Source of the DNA: Vibrio hibernica
GTDB lineage: Bacteria > Pseudomonadota > Gammaproteobacteria > Enterobacterales > Vibrionaceae
Direction of reading: 5' to 3'
Length of the DNA: 64,000 bases
Assembly: GCF_015223435.1 (NCBI RefSeq)
Contig: NZ_VHKO01000010.1
Coordinates: 18,568 to 82,567, forward strand
Position 1 is the first letter of the stretch; each line of letters begins with the position of its first letter. Positions 8,411 through 18,749 of the stretch are shown one piece after another. The translations under genes and the position numbers were made by a program. The notes under the pieces are model-generated. The model made no database searches. It was not told the DNA's origin and worked only from the letters and a program-made list of their open reading frames with translations.

Positions 8411-10147
8411 ATGACAAAACGTACGTTGTTTAAATCCAATGTTTTACTTTCTATTACCTGTTTTCTCACCCCTTTTTATGTCTCAGCACAAACCCCTGCT
8501 ATTTATTCGAGTGACAGTATTTATCATCCTGTTTGGGCAGAACACGGCATGGTCGCCAGCCAAGAAGAATTGGCGTCTAAAATTGGCGTAAAGATTCTTA
8601 AATCTGGTGGTAATGCGGTTGATGCTGGCGTAGCCGTTGGTTTTGCTTTAGCGGTCACTTTACCTCGTGCAGGTAATGTTGGTGGTGGCGGTTTTATGAT
8701 GATTTATGATGCAAAAAAGAAGCGTACCTTTGCTTTAGATTATCGTGAAATGGCTCCATCCAAAGCCTACAAAGATATGTATTTAGATAAAGACGGAAAT
8801 GCAGTTGAAGAACTTTCTCGTTTTCATGGGCTTGCGGTCGGCGTTCCGGGTACCGTTGCAGGTTTAATTACAGCGTTAGAAAATTACGGATCTATGGATC
8901 TTAAAACCGTGATGGCACCAGCAATTGAAATGGCAGAAAAAGGCATTATCGTCACGCCGGATCTTTATACCTCTTTGCTAAGCGCGAAAGACCGTTTGCT
9001 AAAATGGGATAGCAGTAAACCTATTTTCTTTAAAGATGGCGGTAAAACGGATTACCAAATCGGTGATATTTTTATCCAAAAAGATCTAGCTAACTCACTT
9101 AAACTGATTGCAGAAAAAGGTATGGATGGTTTTTATAAAGGCCCAACCGCAAAAGCCATTGCTGATTCAGTGACCGCTGCTGGTGGTTTAATGACTATCG
9201 AGGATCTTGCCAATTATAAAGCAATAGTACGTGAACCTGTGATGGGGAATTATCGCGGTTACAGCATTGCCTCCATGCCACCGCCGTCGTCAGGTGGCAT
9301 TCATATCATCGAAATCCTCAATATTTTAGAAAACTACCGTATTGGAAAAATGGGACACAACACCGCTGAAACCATTCATGTGATGGCCGAAGCGATGAAA
9401 CTGGCTTATGCCGATCGCGCTGAATATTTAGGTGATCCGGACTTTGTTAAAGTTCCGATGAAAGGCTTAACGAGTAAAGATTACGCCCACTCACTTTATG
9501 AACAAATCTCTCAGGATAAAGCGCGCCCAGCCAGTGAAATCAAACATGGCCAACCGATGCCGTATGAAAGCGATCAAACCACTCACTTTTCTGTGATGGA
9601 CAAAATGGGTAACGTTATTTCAAACACCTACACTTTGAACTTTTCTTACGGAACTGGGATGGTCGCTAATGGCACAGGTATTTTACTTAATAACGAAATG
9701 GATGATTTTTCAGCCAAACCCGGCGTACCCAATGGTTATGGTTTAATCGGCGGTGATGCGAATGCGGTTGAAGGCAGAAAACGCCCACTATCTTCTATGA
9801 GCCCAACCTTAGTATTTAAAGATGGTAAGCCAATTATGGCAACGGGAAGCCCTGGAGGAAGCCGTATTATCACTACCACGCTTCAAATCATTATGAATGT
9901 GATTGACCACAAAATGAATATTGCTGAAGCTACTAATGCGGTTCGTATCCACCACCAATGGCTACCTGATGAACTGCGTATTGAGAAAGGTTTAAACCAA
10001 GACACCATCAAACTATTAAAAGCTAAAGGACAAAATGTAGTAGAAAAAGAAGCCATGGGCAGCACTCAATCTATTATGCATACCGATCAAGGATTCTTTG
10101 GGGCATCTGACCCGAGAACACCAAGTGCGTTAACGATTGGGTATTAA
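8411..10147 (+). CDS. ggt: Gamma-glutamyltransferase (periplasmic)
   Basis: 578-residue precursor of the N-terminal-nucleophile enzyme that hydrolyses or transfers the gamma-glutamyl group of glutathione in the periplasm. A Sec signal peptide covers about residues 1-26, ending YVSAQ. The self-cleaving precursor is split before Thr390 (motif QTTHFSV), the catalytic nucleophile of the small subunit, by alignment with E. coli Thr391. The GTGILLNNEMDDFS, RPLSSMSPT and GSPGGSRII motifs of the small subunit are intact, and total length matches E. coli (580). GAGGT lies 6 bases before the ATG. It stands alone, between tkt and a transaldolase relic, with its own terminator, so it looks inserted at this site. 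Confidence 0.96.
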   Translation: MTKRTLFKSNVLLSITCFLTPFYVSAQTPAIYSSDSIYHPVWAEHGMVASQEELASKIGVKILKSGGNAVDAGVAVGFALAVTLPRAGNVGGGGFMMIYDAKKKRTFALDYREMAPSKAYKDMYLDKDGNAVEELSRFHGLAVGVPGTVAGLITALENYGSMDLKTVMAPAIEMAEKGIIVTPDLYTSLLSAKDRLLKWDSSKPIFFKDGGKTDYQIGDIFIQKDLANSLKLIAEKGMDGFYKGPTAKAIADSVTAAGGLMTIEDLANYKAIVREPVMGNYRGYSIASMPPPSSGGIHIIEILNILENYRIGKMGHNTAETIHVMAEAMKLAYADRAEYLGDPDFVKVPMKGLTSKDYAHSLYEQISQDKARPASEIKHGQPMPYESDQTTHFSVMDKMGNVISNTYTLNFSYGTGMVANGTGILLNNEMDDFSAKPGVPNGYGLIGGDANAVEGRKRPLSSMSPTLVFKDGKPIMATGSPGGSRIITTTLQIIMNVIDHKMNIAEATNAVRIHHQWLPDELRIEKGLNQDTIKLLKAKGQNVVEKEAMGSTQSIMHTDQGFFGASDPRTPSALTIGY

Positions 10148-10165
10148 TTTATCATCATAAAAACG

Positions 10166-10200
10166 AAACGGTCAGCGTAATATAGGCTGACCGTTGTTAT
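10166..10200 (+). terminator. Terminator after ggt
   Basis: ACGGTCAGC (10168-10176) pairs with GCTGACCGT (10186-10194); the following tract is only moderately T-rich (TGTTATATTTT). Confidence 0.65.
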
Positions 10201-10307
10201 ATTTTGCATGTGTTTTAATGGTTTACTCGGCAGTCTTAATTGGCTTGCCAGGGTTACCAACTGCAATCATCCCCCGCATGCATACCTTTTAAAGCTTGAG
10301 ATAACTC

Positions 10308-10415
10308 ATCTCTTACAATCAAGATCCTGTGGGGGTTAAAAAATTGGCAGAGGGCATTCGAAATTTTGTCATTGACCAAGGTAAACTTGAGTCGATGATA
10401 GAAGCAAAATTGTAA
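10308..10415 (+). pseudogene. Transaldolase C-terminal relic
   Basis: Reading from about 10308, the plus strand encodes [11 protein letters not shown] followed by [20 protein letters not shown] and IEAKL, then TAA at 10413. This matches the last 35 or so residues of TalB-type transaldolase, whose E. coli form has HNQDPMAV, KLAEGIRKFAIDQEKLEKM and ends a few residues later. Stops at 10302 and further upstream, and the absence of any recognisable earlier portion, show that the rest is gone. A good terminator follows at 10443. It looks like the tail of a transaldolase gene that once lay downstream of tkt. No ribosome binding site or start exists for this piece. Confidence 0.75.
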
Positions 10416-10442
10416 TTTGTAATAGAACAAACTACAGAAGAT

Positions 10443-10488
10443 AAAGGAGAGTTGATGCTTAATTGACTCTCCTTTCTTCATTTTTTAT
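10443..10488 (+). terminator. Terminator behind the transaldolase relic
   Basis: AAAGGAGAGT (10443-10452) pairs perfectly with ACTCTCCTTT (10466-10475) and is followed by CTTCATTTTTT. No intact gene now feeds it, so it probably belonged to the lost transaldolase gene. Confidence 0.8.
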
Positions 10489-10596
10489 TTATAGTTAATG
10501 ATATCAGATATAAAACAGTGAGTTTGATCACTCTATAGATGCGCTTTAGTGAGGGATAAGGTAAAATCACCGCCTCTTTAAAGTAGATGCGATGGA

Positions 10597-11658
10597 ATGA
10601 GTATGCTGAGAATTGCCATTAATGGATTTGGACGAATTGGACGAAGTGTTTTACGTGCTTTATATGAAAGCGGTAAAAACCAAGAAATTCAAATTGTTGC
10701 AATTAATGAACTCTCCGAACCTGAAGGCATGGCTCATCTGCTGCAATACGATTCAAGTCATGGTCGTTTTTTTAAAAAAGTCTCTCACGATCAAGAGCAC
10801 CTCTTTATTCACCACTCAGCTTCATCATCGGATACGCCTTCTTTTGACTCTATTCGTCTCTTACACCTTGAAGATGCTAAGTTATTACCGTGGAAAGATC
10901 TAAATGTTGATATCGTTTTAGATTGTACGGGGAAATTTGGCACACAAGCCGATGGTCAACTGCATATTCAAGCTGGTGCTAAGAAAGTGTTATTTTCTCA
11001 TCCCGGTGGTAACGATGTCGATAACACTATTATTTATGGCGTGAACCATGAAAGCTTATTGGCTGAGCATAATGTGGTATCCAATGGTTCTTGTACTACG
11101 AACTGTATTATTCCAGTAATTAAAGCCCTTGATGATGCATTTGGTATTGAGTCTGGCACTATTACCACCATTCACTCATCAATGAATGATCAACAAGTTA
11201 TTGATGCATATCATCCAGATTTGCGCCGTTCGCGCGCAGCAAGCCAATCTATCATTCCTGTTGATACTAAATTGCATTTAGGGATAGCCAGAATTTACCC
11301 CAAATTTGTGGATAAATTTGAGGCAATTTCGGTACGAGTTCCTACAATTAATGTTTCTGCGATGGATCTAAGTGTCACAGTTCACAAAAACGTGAAAGTT
11401 GATGACGTAAATCAATCTATTGTAGAAGCGTCTCGTTGTACATTGGATGGCATATTGGGCTATACCGAAGCACCTTTAGTATCGATTGATTTTAATCACG
11501 ATCCGCATAGCGCCATTGTAGATGGGTCTCAAACTCGAGTGAGTAATCATCGATTGGTAAAAATGTTAGTTTGGTGCGATAACGAATGGGGCTTTGCTAA
11601 TCGTATGCTTGATACTAGCTTGGTGATGGGCGCATTTTGCCAAGATAATACTCAATAA
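10597..11658 (+). CDS. epd: Erythrose-4-phosphate dehydrogenase
   Basis: 353-residue GAPDH-family enzyme that oxidises erythrose-4-phosphate to 4-phosphoerythronate with NAD, the first step of DXP-independent PLP synthesis. The Rossmann motif INGFGRIGR is at residues 8-16. The active-site Cys is C166 in SNGSCTTNC, and the phosphate-binding [14 protein letters not shown] follows near 210-225. The [13 protein letters not shown] and [14 protein letters not shown] segments are also conserved. It is Epd rather than GAPDH by close agreement with E. coli Epd and by its place before pgk and fba. The start may instead be the ATG at 10603, which has GGA six bases upstream. Confidence 0.95.
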   Translation: MSMLRIAINGFGRIGRSVLRALYESGKNQEIQIVAINELSEPEGMAHLLQYDSSHGRFFKKVSHDQEHLFIHHSASSSDTPSFDSIRLLHLEDAKLLPWKDLNVDIVLDCTGKFGTQADGQLHIQAGAKKVLFSHPGGNDVDNTIIYGVNHESLLAEHNVVSNGSCTTNCIIPVIKALDDAFGIESGTITTIHSSMNDQQVIDAYHPDLRRSRAASQSIIPVDTKLHLGIARIYPKFVDKFEAISVRVPTINVSAMDLSVTVHKNVKVDDVNQSIVEASRCTLDGILGYTEAPLVSIDFNHDPHSAIVDGSQTRVSNHRLVKMLVWCDNEWGFANRMLDTSLVMGAFCQDNTQ

Positions 11659-11909
11659 ATGAGAATTCACTTTGCGCTGTTATTTTAGTCTATTTATTAT
11701 TTTTACCCTTGAAATAATAAAAGTTAACCCCCAATATAGAAGTAGATTTAGATCTATTCTCCTTAAATAAAGGGTATGAAAAAAACACCCATTGCCGCCG
11801 TTGAGTTGCTCCGGTCGCAAATTTAATATTCTAATGTTTGGTTAAATAATCGAGCGTTTAAAATTTAACGATTTATAATTTAAACTTCACTAACATTGAG
11901 AGGACAAAC

Positions 11910-13073
11910 ATGTCTGTAATCAAGATGACTGACCTGGATCTTGCAGGTAAACGTGTATTTATTCGTGCTGACCTAAACGTGCCAGTAAAAGACGGTAAAG
12001 TAACTTCTGATGCTCGTATTCTTGCATCACTCCCAACAATTAAAACTTGCTTGGAAGCAGGTGCTAAAGTGATGGTTACTTCTCACCTTGGTCGTCCAAC
12101 TGAAGGCGAATACAACGAAGAGTTCTCTCTAGCACCTGTTGTTAATTACTTAAACGACGCACTAGATTGCGATGTTAAATTAGCAAAAGATTACTTAAAC
12201 GGTTTAGAGCTTAATGCTGGTGAATTAGTGGTTCTTGAAAACGTTCGCTTTAATAAAGGCGAGAAGAAAAACGAAGAAGAATTATCTAAAAAATACGCAG
12301 CATTATGTGACATCTTCGTGATGGATGCATTTGGTACGGCTCACCGTGCTCAAGCATCAACTCATGGTGTTGGCATGAACGCGCCAATTGCTTGTGCTGG
12401 CCCACTTCTTGCTGCAGAGCTTGAAGCACTTGGTAAAGCAATGGATAACCCAGCGCGTCCACTTGTGGCTATCGTTGGTGGTTCTAAAGTTTCAACTAAA
12501 CTGACCGTTTTAGAATCACTTTCTAAAATTGCTGATCAGTTAGTGGTTGGCGGTGGTATCGCGAATACTTTCATTGCAGCAGAAGGCCACAATGTTGGTA
12601 AATCTCTATATGAAGCCGATTTAGTCGAAACAGCTAAGAAATTAATGAAAGATTGTGCAATTCCAGTCGCAACGGATGTTGCTTGTGCAAAAGCATTTGA
12701 TGAAAACGCAGAAGCAGTAATCAAAAATGTTGCTGATGTGCAAGATGACGACATGATCTTCGATCTTGGCCCCGATTCAACGAAAGTACTTGCTGATATT
12801 ATCATGGGCGCAAAAACTATTCTTTGGAATGGCCCAGTTGGCGTGTTTGAATTCAAAAACTTCGAAGCGGGTACTGCAGGTATTTCTAAAGCAATCGCAG
12901 AATCTTCAGGTTTCTCTGTCGCAGGCGGCGGCGACACATTAGCGGCTATCGATAAGTTCGGTATCAAAGCGGATGTATCTTACATCTCAACCGGTGGCGG
13001 TGCTTTCCTTGAGTTTGTTGAAGGTAAGGTATTACCAGCAGTAGCCATGCTTGAAGAGCGCGCTAAAGCATAA
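11910..13073 (+). CDS. pgk: Phosphoglycerate kinase
   Basis: 387-residue glycolytic kinase that transfers phosphate from 1,3-bisphosphoglycerate to ADP in the cytosol. The N-terminal domain carries the substrate-binding [19 protein letters not shown] at about residue 19-37 and [10 protein letters not shown] near 60. The nucleotide-binding domain has [13 protein letters not shown] near 192, GPDST, and [16 protein letters not shown] near 308, then GGGDTLAA and STGGGAFLE. Length equals the E. coli enzyme. GAGAGGA lies 7 bases before the ATG. It has its own terminator, so read-through into fba is probably limited. Confidence 0.98.
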   Translation: MSVIKMTDLDLAGKRVFIRADLNVPVKDGKVTSDARILASLPTIKTCLEAGAKVMVTSHLGRPTEGEYNEEFSLAPVVNYLNDALDCDVKLAKDYLNGLELNAGELVVLENVRFNKGEKKNEEELSKKYAALCDIFVMDAFGTAHRAQASTHGVGMNAPIACAGPLLAAELEALGKAMDNPARPLVAIVGGSKVSTKLTVLESLSKIADQLVVGGGIANTFIAAEGHNVGKSLYEADLVETAKKLMKDCAIPVATDVACAKAFDENAEAVIKNVADVQDDDMIFDLGPDSTKVLADIIMGAKTILWNGPVGVFEFKNFEAGTAGISKAIAESSGFSVAGGGDTLAAIDKFGIKADVSYISTGGGAFLEFVEGKVLPAVAMLEERAKA

Positions 13074-13081
13074 TGTATTAA

Positions 13082-13113
13082 GAAAGGCGAGGGATAAACT
13101 TTCGCCTTTTTTA
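13082..13113 (+). terminator. Terminator after pgk
   Basis: AAAGGCGA (13083-13090) pairs with TCGCCTTT (13102-13109) and is followed by TTTTTACG. Confidence 0.88.
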
Positions 13114-13170
13114 CGTTTGTTATTTTTATTTTGTCGTATTGATCACGCTATGTGAATTCAAGATTTTTAT

Positions 13171-13179
13171 TGCTATAAT
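13171..13179 (+). promoter_or_regulatory. Extended -10 promoter for fba
   Basis: TGCTATAAT is an ideal extended -10 element (TGnTATAAT). The base 17 upstream begins no convincing -35, which extended -10 promoters do not need. Transcription would start about 115 bases before fba and run through the 15-base tandem repeat. Confidence 0.6.
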
Positions 13180-13239
13180 GCGCCATGTTAATCAAGCAAA
13201 CGTTTACTAAATAACTATTTTATTCTTAATTGAATGAAA

Positions 13240-13284
13240 AATTTAAACAGCTGCAATTTAAACAGCTGTAATTTGAACGACAGC
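13240..13284 (+). repeat. 15-base tandem repeat in the fba leader
   Basis: AATTTAAACAGCTGC (13240-13254) is repeated at 13255-13269 with one change. A partial third unit (AATTTGAAC...) follows. It ends 17 bases before the fba start codon, so it lies in the mRNA leader. Confidence 0.7.
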
Positions 13285-13301
13285 AAAATAGGACTAAACC
13301 C

Positions 13302-14378
<1,077 letters not shown>

Positions 14379-14408
14379 TTTGTCATAAATGATGAGTTAA
14401 TAAATACA

Positions 14409-14435
14409 CAAATCCCGCCTAGTGCGGGATTTTAT
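14409..14435 (+). terminator. Terminator after fba
   Basis: AATCCCGC (14411-14418) pairs with GCGGGATT (14424-14431), loop CTAGT, followed by TTATATG. Confidence 0.8.
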
Positions 14436-14763
14436 ATGTTTAAGTGAAATTTATTTTCAAGAGTATAAAAAACATGGCCTTAATTTTTGTTTAAATGTTA
14501 ATTTTTTAGGTTTTATTATTCAGGAGATCAATATATTAAGGTGGTATTTTTGTGGTTATCTCTTAATTATTGAAAAGATCATAAAACACATAACAAAGAG
14601 TTTCCTGAATATTAAACTCGATATACTATAGATTTAGTTCTACGCTATAAGCTTTAACTCAATAGGCGAAAGAGCAGATTACTTTGAAATTTGTAGTGTT
14701 GGTTTATGCATACAAGTTCATTAATACAACTAATAATTTTGAATCGCGAATAAGGAAATAACA
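14436..14763. other. AT-rich non-coding interval before mscS
   Basis: About 330 bases of very AT-rich DNA. A weak open frame at 14422-14631 has no ribosome binding site and reads as random hydrophobic sequence. The segment CGATATACTATAG near 14620 could hold the mscS -10. AAGGA lies 6 bases before the mscS ATG. I see nothing else. Confidence 0.5.
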
Positions 14764-15624
14764 ATGGAAGAAGGTAAGGTGACTGAAGTGGCATCCTCTA
14801 TAGCGCCTAAATTAACAGATTGGGTAACCAGTAATTCTGATTTGTTGGTTCAATATGGTGTTAATATTATTTCAGCAATCGTCATTATTTTTATTGGTAA
14901 CATCATCGTTAAGAAGATTGCTAATAGCGTCTCTAAAGTACTAGCAAAGAAAAAAATGGATCCAGCGGTTGTAAATTTTATTAGTTCAATTGTCCGCTAT
15001 GTATTGTTTGTCATTGTTTTGATTTCAGCTTTAGGCCGTGTCGGTGTTCAAACTGCTTCTGTTGTTGCCGTTATTGGTGCTGCAGGTTTGGCTATTGGTT
15101 TGGCTCTACAAGGTTCACTTGCAAACTTTGCAGCGGGCGTATTGATTGTTGCTTTTCGTCCGTTTAAAGCGGGTGATTATGTCGAAATGGCTGGTGTGGC
15201 TGGCAGCGTTGAATCGATTCAAATTTTCCAAACGGTGCTTACAACACCAGATAATAAAATGATAGTGGTACCTAATGGCGGCGTTATTAGTGGTCCAATT
15301 GTGAACTACTCTCGTCATGCCACTCGTCGTATTGATTATGTGATTCGAGTTTCTTATAAAGCTGATCTCAAGCATACCAAAGAAGTTATCAACCGCGTGC
15401 TGGCTGCTGAAGAACGTTTACTTAAAACGCCAGCCCCAACCGTTGGTGTTCTAGCATTAGCAGACTCTTCGGTAAACTTTGTGGTTCGCCCTTGGGTTAA
15501 AACGTCAGATTATTGGGGGGTTTATTATGAACTATTACAAGCGATTAAAGAAGAGCTTGATAAAGAAGGCATTGAGATACCATTCCCACAAATGAGTGTG
15601 CATATGGATAAAGTGGAAGCGTAA
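14764..15624 (+). CDS. mscS: Small-conductance mechanosensitive channel MscS
   Basis: 286-residue inner-membrane channel that opens under membrane tension to release solutes during osmotic downshock. Three transmembrane helices lie at about residues 30-55, 70-90 and 95-125. The last is the pore helix with the glycine/alanine pattern TASVVAVIGAAGLAIGLAL and is followed by QGSLANFAAGV. The cytoplasmic beta domain opens with FRPFKAGDYVEMAG, and the C-terminal part ends IPFPQMSVH. Length equals E. coli MscS (286). It follows fba as in E. coli, with its own leader and a terminator. Confidence 0.97.
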   Translation: MEEGKVTEVASSIAPKLTDWVTSNSDLLVQYGVNIISAIVIIFIGNIIVKKIANSVSKVLAKKKMDPAVVNFISSIVRYVLFVIVLISALGRVGVQTASVVAVIGAAGLAIGLALQGSLANFAAGVLIVAFRPFKAGDYVEMAGVAGSVESIQIFQTVLTTPDNKMIVVPNGGVISGPIVNYSRHATRRIDYVIRVSYKADLKHTKEVINRVLAAEERLLKTPAPTVGVLALADSSVNFVVRPWVKTSDYWGVYYELLQAIKEELDKEGIEIPFPQMSVHMDKVEA

Positions 15625-15651
15625 TTTCCTCTTTATAATGGGATTAAATAC

Positions 15652-15678
15652 TAAAAGGCGCCGAGTGCGCCTTTTTGT
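15652..15678 (+). terminator. Terminator after mscS
   Basis: AAAAGGCGC (15653-15661) pairs with GCGCCTTTTT (15667-15676) around a CGAGT loop. Confidence 0.9.
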
Positions 15679-15722
15679 TATTACACTGATTTATTATTAT
15701 TTTTAAGCTTAATGAGGTAAAT

Positions 15723-16424
15723 ATGAAAATGTATCGCCATATTGTGTTGTTACTGAGCTTAAGTGCTTTTTCTGGCGTCAGTTTAGCTGATGATGCTATA
15801 TCGTATGGAACTTTATCTACCACTGGATTTGGTCAAGTGATCGCTAAACCTGACATGGCTGAGTTTACCGTGACAATTCATGCAGAACAAAGCCAAGCTA
15901 AAGCCGCTAAGCAAGCGGTTGATAAAGTGGTTACTCAGTTTCTGAGTACTCTTGAAGGCCAAGGAATAAAAAGGGCGGATATCTTTAGTGGTAATCTACA
16001 AGTTCTTCCTCAGTATCAATATCCAAAAGATAAAAAACGAGAGTTAACAGGTTATCAAGCCATTAGACATATTACGGTGTCTATCTATCAATTGGATAAA
16101 CTGAATCAATATCTGGATATAGCTTTAAAATCAGATATAAATCAAGTCGATAGAATTGAATTGAAAACTCAAAATGAAGCCAAGTATAAGCAGCAAGCAA
16201 GACAAGCTGCGATTAAAGATGCTAAGACAAAAGCGCAGGATTTAGCACAAGGTTTTGATACTGAGTTGCTTGGTCTTCACTCAATTAATTACCGTGGTGA
16301 TTCTGCTATTCCTGTGATGGCGAAATCTATGATGATGGAAAGCCGAGTTGCGGATCAAGGTTATCAAGATCAAAGTATTGATATCAGAGATCAAGTGGAT
16401 GTTGTGTATAAAATTAAGCAGTAA
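15723..16424 (+). CDS. yggE: SIMPL-domain periplasmic protein, YggE-like
   Basis: 233-residue exported protein with a SIMPL domain (DUF541). E. coli YggE is linked to lower oxidative stress, but its molecular activity is not known. The signal peptide spans about residues 1-22, ending VSLADD. The mature part shows the SIMPL pattern: STTGFGQVIAKPDMAEFTV near 30-50, the alanine-rich helix SQAKAAKQAVDKVV, and the DIFSGNLQVLPQY strand near 95. The C-terminal DVVYKIKQ is also typical. GAGGTAA precedes the ATG. It is a single-gene unit convergent with serA, sharing a terminator. Confidence 0.88.
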   Translation: MKMYRHIVLLLSLSAFSGVSLADDAISYGTLSTTGFGQVIAKPDMAEFTVTIHAEQSQAKAAKQAVDKVVTQFLSTLEGQGIKRADIFSGNLQVLPQYQYPKDKKRELTGYQAIRHITVSIYQLDKLNQYLDIALKSDINQVDRIELKTQNEAKYKQQARQAAIKDAKTKAQDLAQGFDTELLGLHSINYRGDSAIPVMAKSMMMESRVADQGYQDQSIDIRDQVDVVYKIKQ

Positions 16425-16478
16425 AAGTAGCCTAAACTAATGAGCACTTTTCATTGATAAAACGAGTTATTAATTTAG

Positions 16479-16513
16479 AAAAAAACAGCGACTATTAAGG
16501 TCGCTGTTTTTAT
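16479..16513. terminator. Bidirectional terminator between yggE and serA
   Basis: AAAACAGCGAC (16482-16492) pairs with GTCGCTGTTTT (16500-16510). A-run on the left and T-run on the right serve both convergent genes. Confidence 0.9.
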
Positions 16514-16531
16514 AAATAACGTAAAGTTATA

Positions 16532-17761
16532 TTAGTGAAGAATACGAGCTCGGATAGTCCCTGGTACTGCTTTCACTTTTTCTAATGCCTCTTCTGAGCG
16601 TTCAGCTTCAACATCAATAACCACATAACCCATTTCTGCGTTGGTTTGTAAATACTGACCAGCAATGTTGATCCCTGCCTCAGCAAAGATAGTATTGATT
16701 TGAGTCAGAATGCCAGGTCGGTTTTCGTGAATATGTAATAAACGAGAGGCACCAACATGTTCAGGCAGTGATACTTCAGGGAAGTTAACACAAGATAGCG
16801 TAGAACCATTGTCTGAGTATTTAGCTAATTTTCCAGCGACTTCAATTCCGATGTTTTCTTGAGCTTCATGCGTTGAACCACCAATGTGAGGCGTTAGAAT
16901 CACATTATCGAATTTGAGTAATGGGGATTCAAATGGGTCATTGTTCGTTTTTGGCTCAGTTGGGAATACATCTATTGCGGCTCCACTCAAGTGACCAGAT
17001 TCTAAAGCGTCACATAATGCAGGGATATCGACAACAGTACCACGCGCTGCATTGATGAAAATTGCGCCTGGTTTCATTTGAGCGAATTCATCCGCACCCA
17101 TCATATCTTTGGTACTGGCGGTTTCTGGTACATGCAGAGAAATGACATCACATTTATTGAGCAATTCACTCATGGTTGGTACTTGCGTTGCGTTACCTAA
17201 AGAAAGCTTGTTCTCAATGTCATAATAGTAAACACGCATACCTAGGTTTTCAGCAAGAATACTTAGTTGAGTACCAATGTGCCCGTAGCCGATAATGCCT
17301 AAACGCTTCCCACGAGCTTCATAAGAGGCATCGGCGCTTTTTTTCCAAATGCCACGGTGAGCAAGTGCATTCTTTTCAGGGATACCACGTAGAAGGAGTA
17401 ATAACTGCCCTAATACCAGTTCAGCAACACTACGCGTGTTTGAGAATGGTGCGTTGAATACAGGAATACCACGTTTTGCCGCGGCATTTAAATTGACTTG
17501 GTTAGTACCAATACAGAAACAACCGACAGCAACTAATTTATCTGCAGCATCAAATACTTCTTGAGTGAGATTTGAGCGTGAACGAATACCAATAAAATGA
17601 ACATCTTTAACCGCTTCTAATAGTTCATTTTCAGGCAAAGAACCTTTGTGATATTCAATATTGGTGTAACCTGCTGCTTGAAGTACTTCAACTGATGATG
17701 GATGTAAACCTTCCAGTAAAAGAATTTTAATTTTGTCTTTATCGAGAGATATTTTGCTCAT
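16532..17761 (-). CDS. serA: D-3-phosphoglycerate dehydrogenase
   Basis: 409-residue NAD-dependent enzyme that oxidises 3-phosphoglycerate to phosphohydroxypyruvate, committing carbon to serine. The substrate domain is split around the Rossmann domain, whose motif LGIIGYGHIGTQ lies near residue 155. Active-site signatures are NAARGTVVDIPAL near 240 and the catalytic His in LTPHIGGSTHEAQ near 290. A C-terminal ACT domain (about 335-409, NRPGILTQINTIF) is the serine feedback site. Length matches E. coli SerA (410). It lies downstream of rpiA, separated by a rpiA terminator, so it has its own promoter. Confidence 0.98.
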   Translation of the reverse strand: MSKISLDKDKIKILLLEGLHPSSVEVLQAAGYTNIEYHKGSLPENELLEAVKDVHFIGIRSRSNLTQEVFDAADKLVAVGCFCIGTNQVNLNAAAKRGIPVFNAPFSNTRSVAELVLGQLLLLLRGIPEKNALAHRGIWKKSADASYEARGKRLGIIGYGHIGTQLSILAENLGMRVYYYDIENKLSLGNATQVPTMSELLNKCDVISLHVPETASTKDMMGADEFAQMKPGAIFINAARGTVVDIPALCDALESGHLSGAAIDVFPTEPKTNNDPFESPLLKFDNVILTPHIGGSTHEAQENIGIEVAGKLAKYSDNGSTLSCVNFPEVSLPEHVGASRLLHIHENRPGILTQINTIFAEAGINIAGQYLQTNAEMGYVVIDVEAERSEEALEKVKAVPGTIRARILH

Positions 17762-17885
17762 TTAACGTCGTCCTTAATAATGAATAAAGAGGGGGGCGCA
17801 CTTTTTAACTTCAAGCATGTTTTTTATTTCAAGCATAAACTTTTGAAGAATGAAGGTTTTTTTGTGATCCATGTGCGTCTGTATT

Positions 17886-17970
17886 GAATAAAGTATCAAA
17901 AAAATGTGAACTTGGGTAAGAATATTAGCGAATAAAGTATAAAAAAACGACATCATGGGATGCCGTTAAA
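17886..17970 (-). terminator. rpiA terminator with a flanking duplicated motif
   Basis: On the minus strand ACGGCATC and GATGTCGT pair around CCAT and run into TTTTTTT, a Rho-independent terminator for rpiA (17941-17968). Its T-tract belongs to a 19-base motif GAATAAAGTATAAAAAAAC (17930-17948, plus-strand reading) that recurs nearly unchanged at 17886-17904. Confidence 0.75.
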
Positions 17971-18003
17971 AATTTAGGGGCTAAAAGTGTTTCGCTCTCT
18001 TGC

Positions 18004-18660
18004 TTAGTCTTCTATTTTTGCGCCTTCTGCTGTGCCGGTTATGACGACATCAGCGCCACGGTGAGCAAAAAGGCCAACCGTGACTACGCCAGCTAATCCG
18101 TTGATAGCGGTTTCTAAACCCTTAGGATCAACAATGGATAGGTTATGCACATCAAGAATGATATTGCCATTATCAGTCACAACACCTTGGCGGTATTCTG
18201 GTGTGCCACCTAGTTTAACTAATTCACGAGCAACGTAAGAACGTGCCATTGGGATGACTTCAACTGGTAGTGGAAATTTACCAAGTACATCTACAGCTTT
18301 AGTGCCATCTACAATACAAACGAAGGTTTTAGACATAGCGGCAACAATTTTTTCTCGTGTCAACGCAGCGCCGCCGCCTTTGATCATTGCACGTTGTGCG
18401 TTGATCTCATCGGCACCATCAACATATACGTCTAGGCCATCGACTTCATTTGAGTCAAATACATGAATGCCCAACTCTTTTAGCCTTTCGGTAGAAGCAA
18501 CAGAACTTGAAACAGCTCCTTCAATTTGGCCTTTCATTGTCGCAAGTGCATCAATGAAATGGTTTACAGTAGAACCTGTGCCAACACCTACAATGCTATC
18601 TGGTTTAACGTAATCTAATGCGGCCCAACCGGCGGCTTTTTTCATTTCATCTTGGGTCAT
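18004..18660 (-). CDS. rpiA: Ribose-5-phosphate isomerase A
   Basis: 218-residue isomerase interconverting ribose-5-phosphate and ribulose-5-phosphate in the non-oxidative pentose phosphate pathway. [13 protein letters not shown] near residue 25-37 binds phosphate. DGADEIN near 82-88 and [14 protein letters not shown] near 94-107 form the active site with the catalytic Asp and Glu. Length is one residue from E. coli RpiA. It is part of the serA-rpiA-fau-ssrS-zapA order shared with enterics, all on this strand, and is followed by its own terminator. It works with tkt elsewhere in this window. Confidence 0.98.
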   Translation of the reverse strand: MTQDEMKKAAGWAALDYVKPDSIVGVGTGSTVNHFIDALATMKGQIEGAVSSSVASTERLKELGIHVFDSNEVDGLDVYVDGADEINAQRAMIKGGGAALTREKIVAAMSKTFVCIVDGTKAVDVLGKFPLPVEVIPMARSYVARELVKLGGTPEYRQGVVTDNGNIILDVHNLSIVDPKGLETAINGLAGVVTVGLFAHRGADVVITGTAEGAKIED

Positions 18661-18749
18661 GCGAAGCTCCTAGCTATGAATAGCGACAATTTATTAAATA
18701 GGGAGGCTATATACTCAAGTTCGAAGGGTATATAAACGTTTGCGCAAGA

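Noticed and set aside
10254..10481. 75-codon minus-strand frame between ggt and epd
   Set aside because: It is antisense to the transaldolase relic and its terminator, which explain the sequence better.
14422..14631. 69-codon frame between fba and mscS
   Set aside because: Starts inside the fba terminator region, lacks a ribosome site and reads as random AT-rich hydrophobic sequence.
17774..17956. 60-codon minus-strand frame between rpiA and serA
   Set aside because: Begins within the rpiA terminator and has no ribosome site or family.
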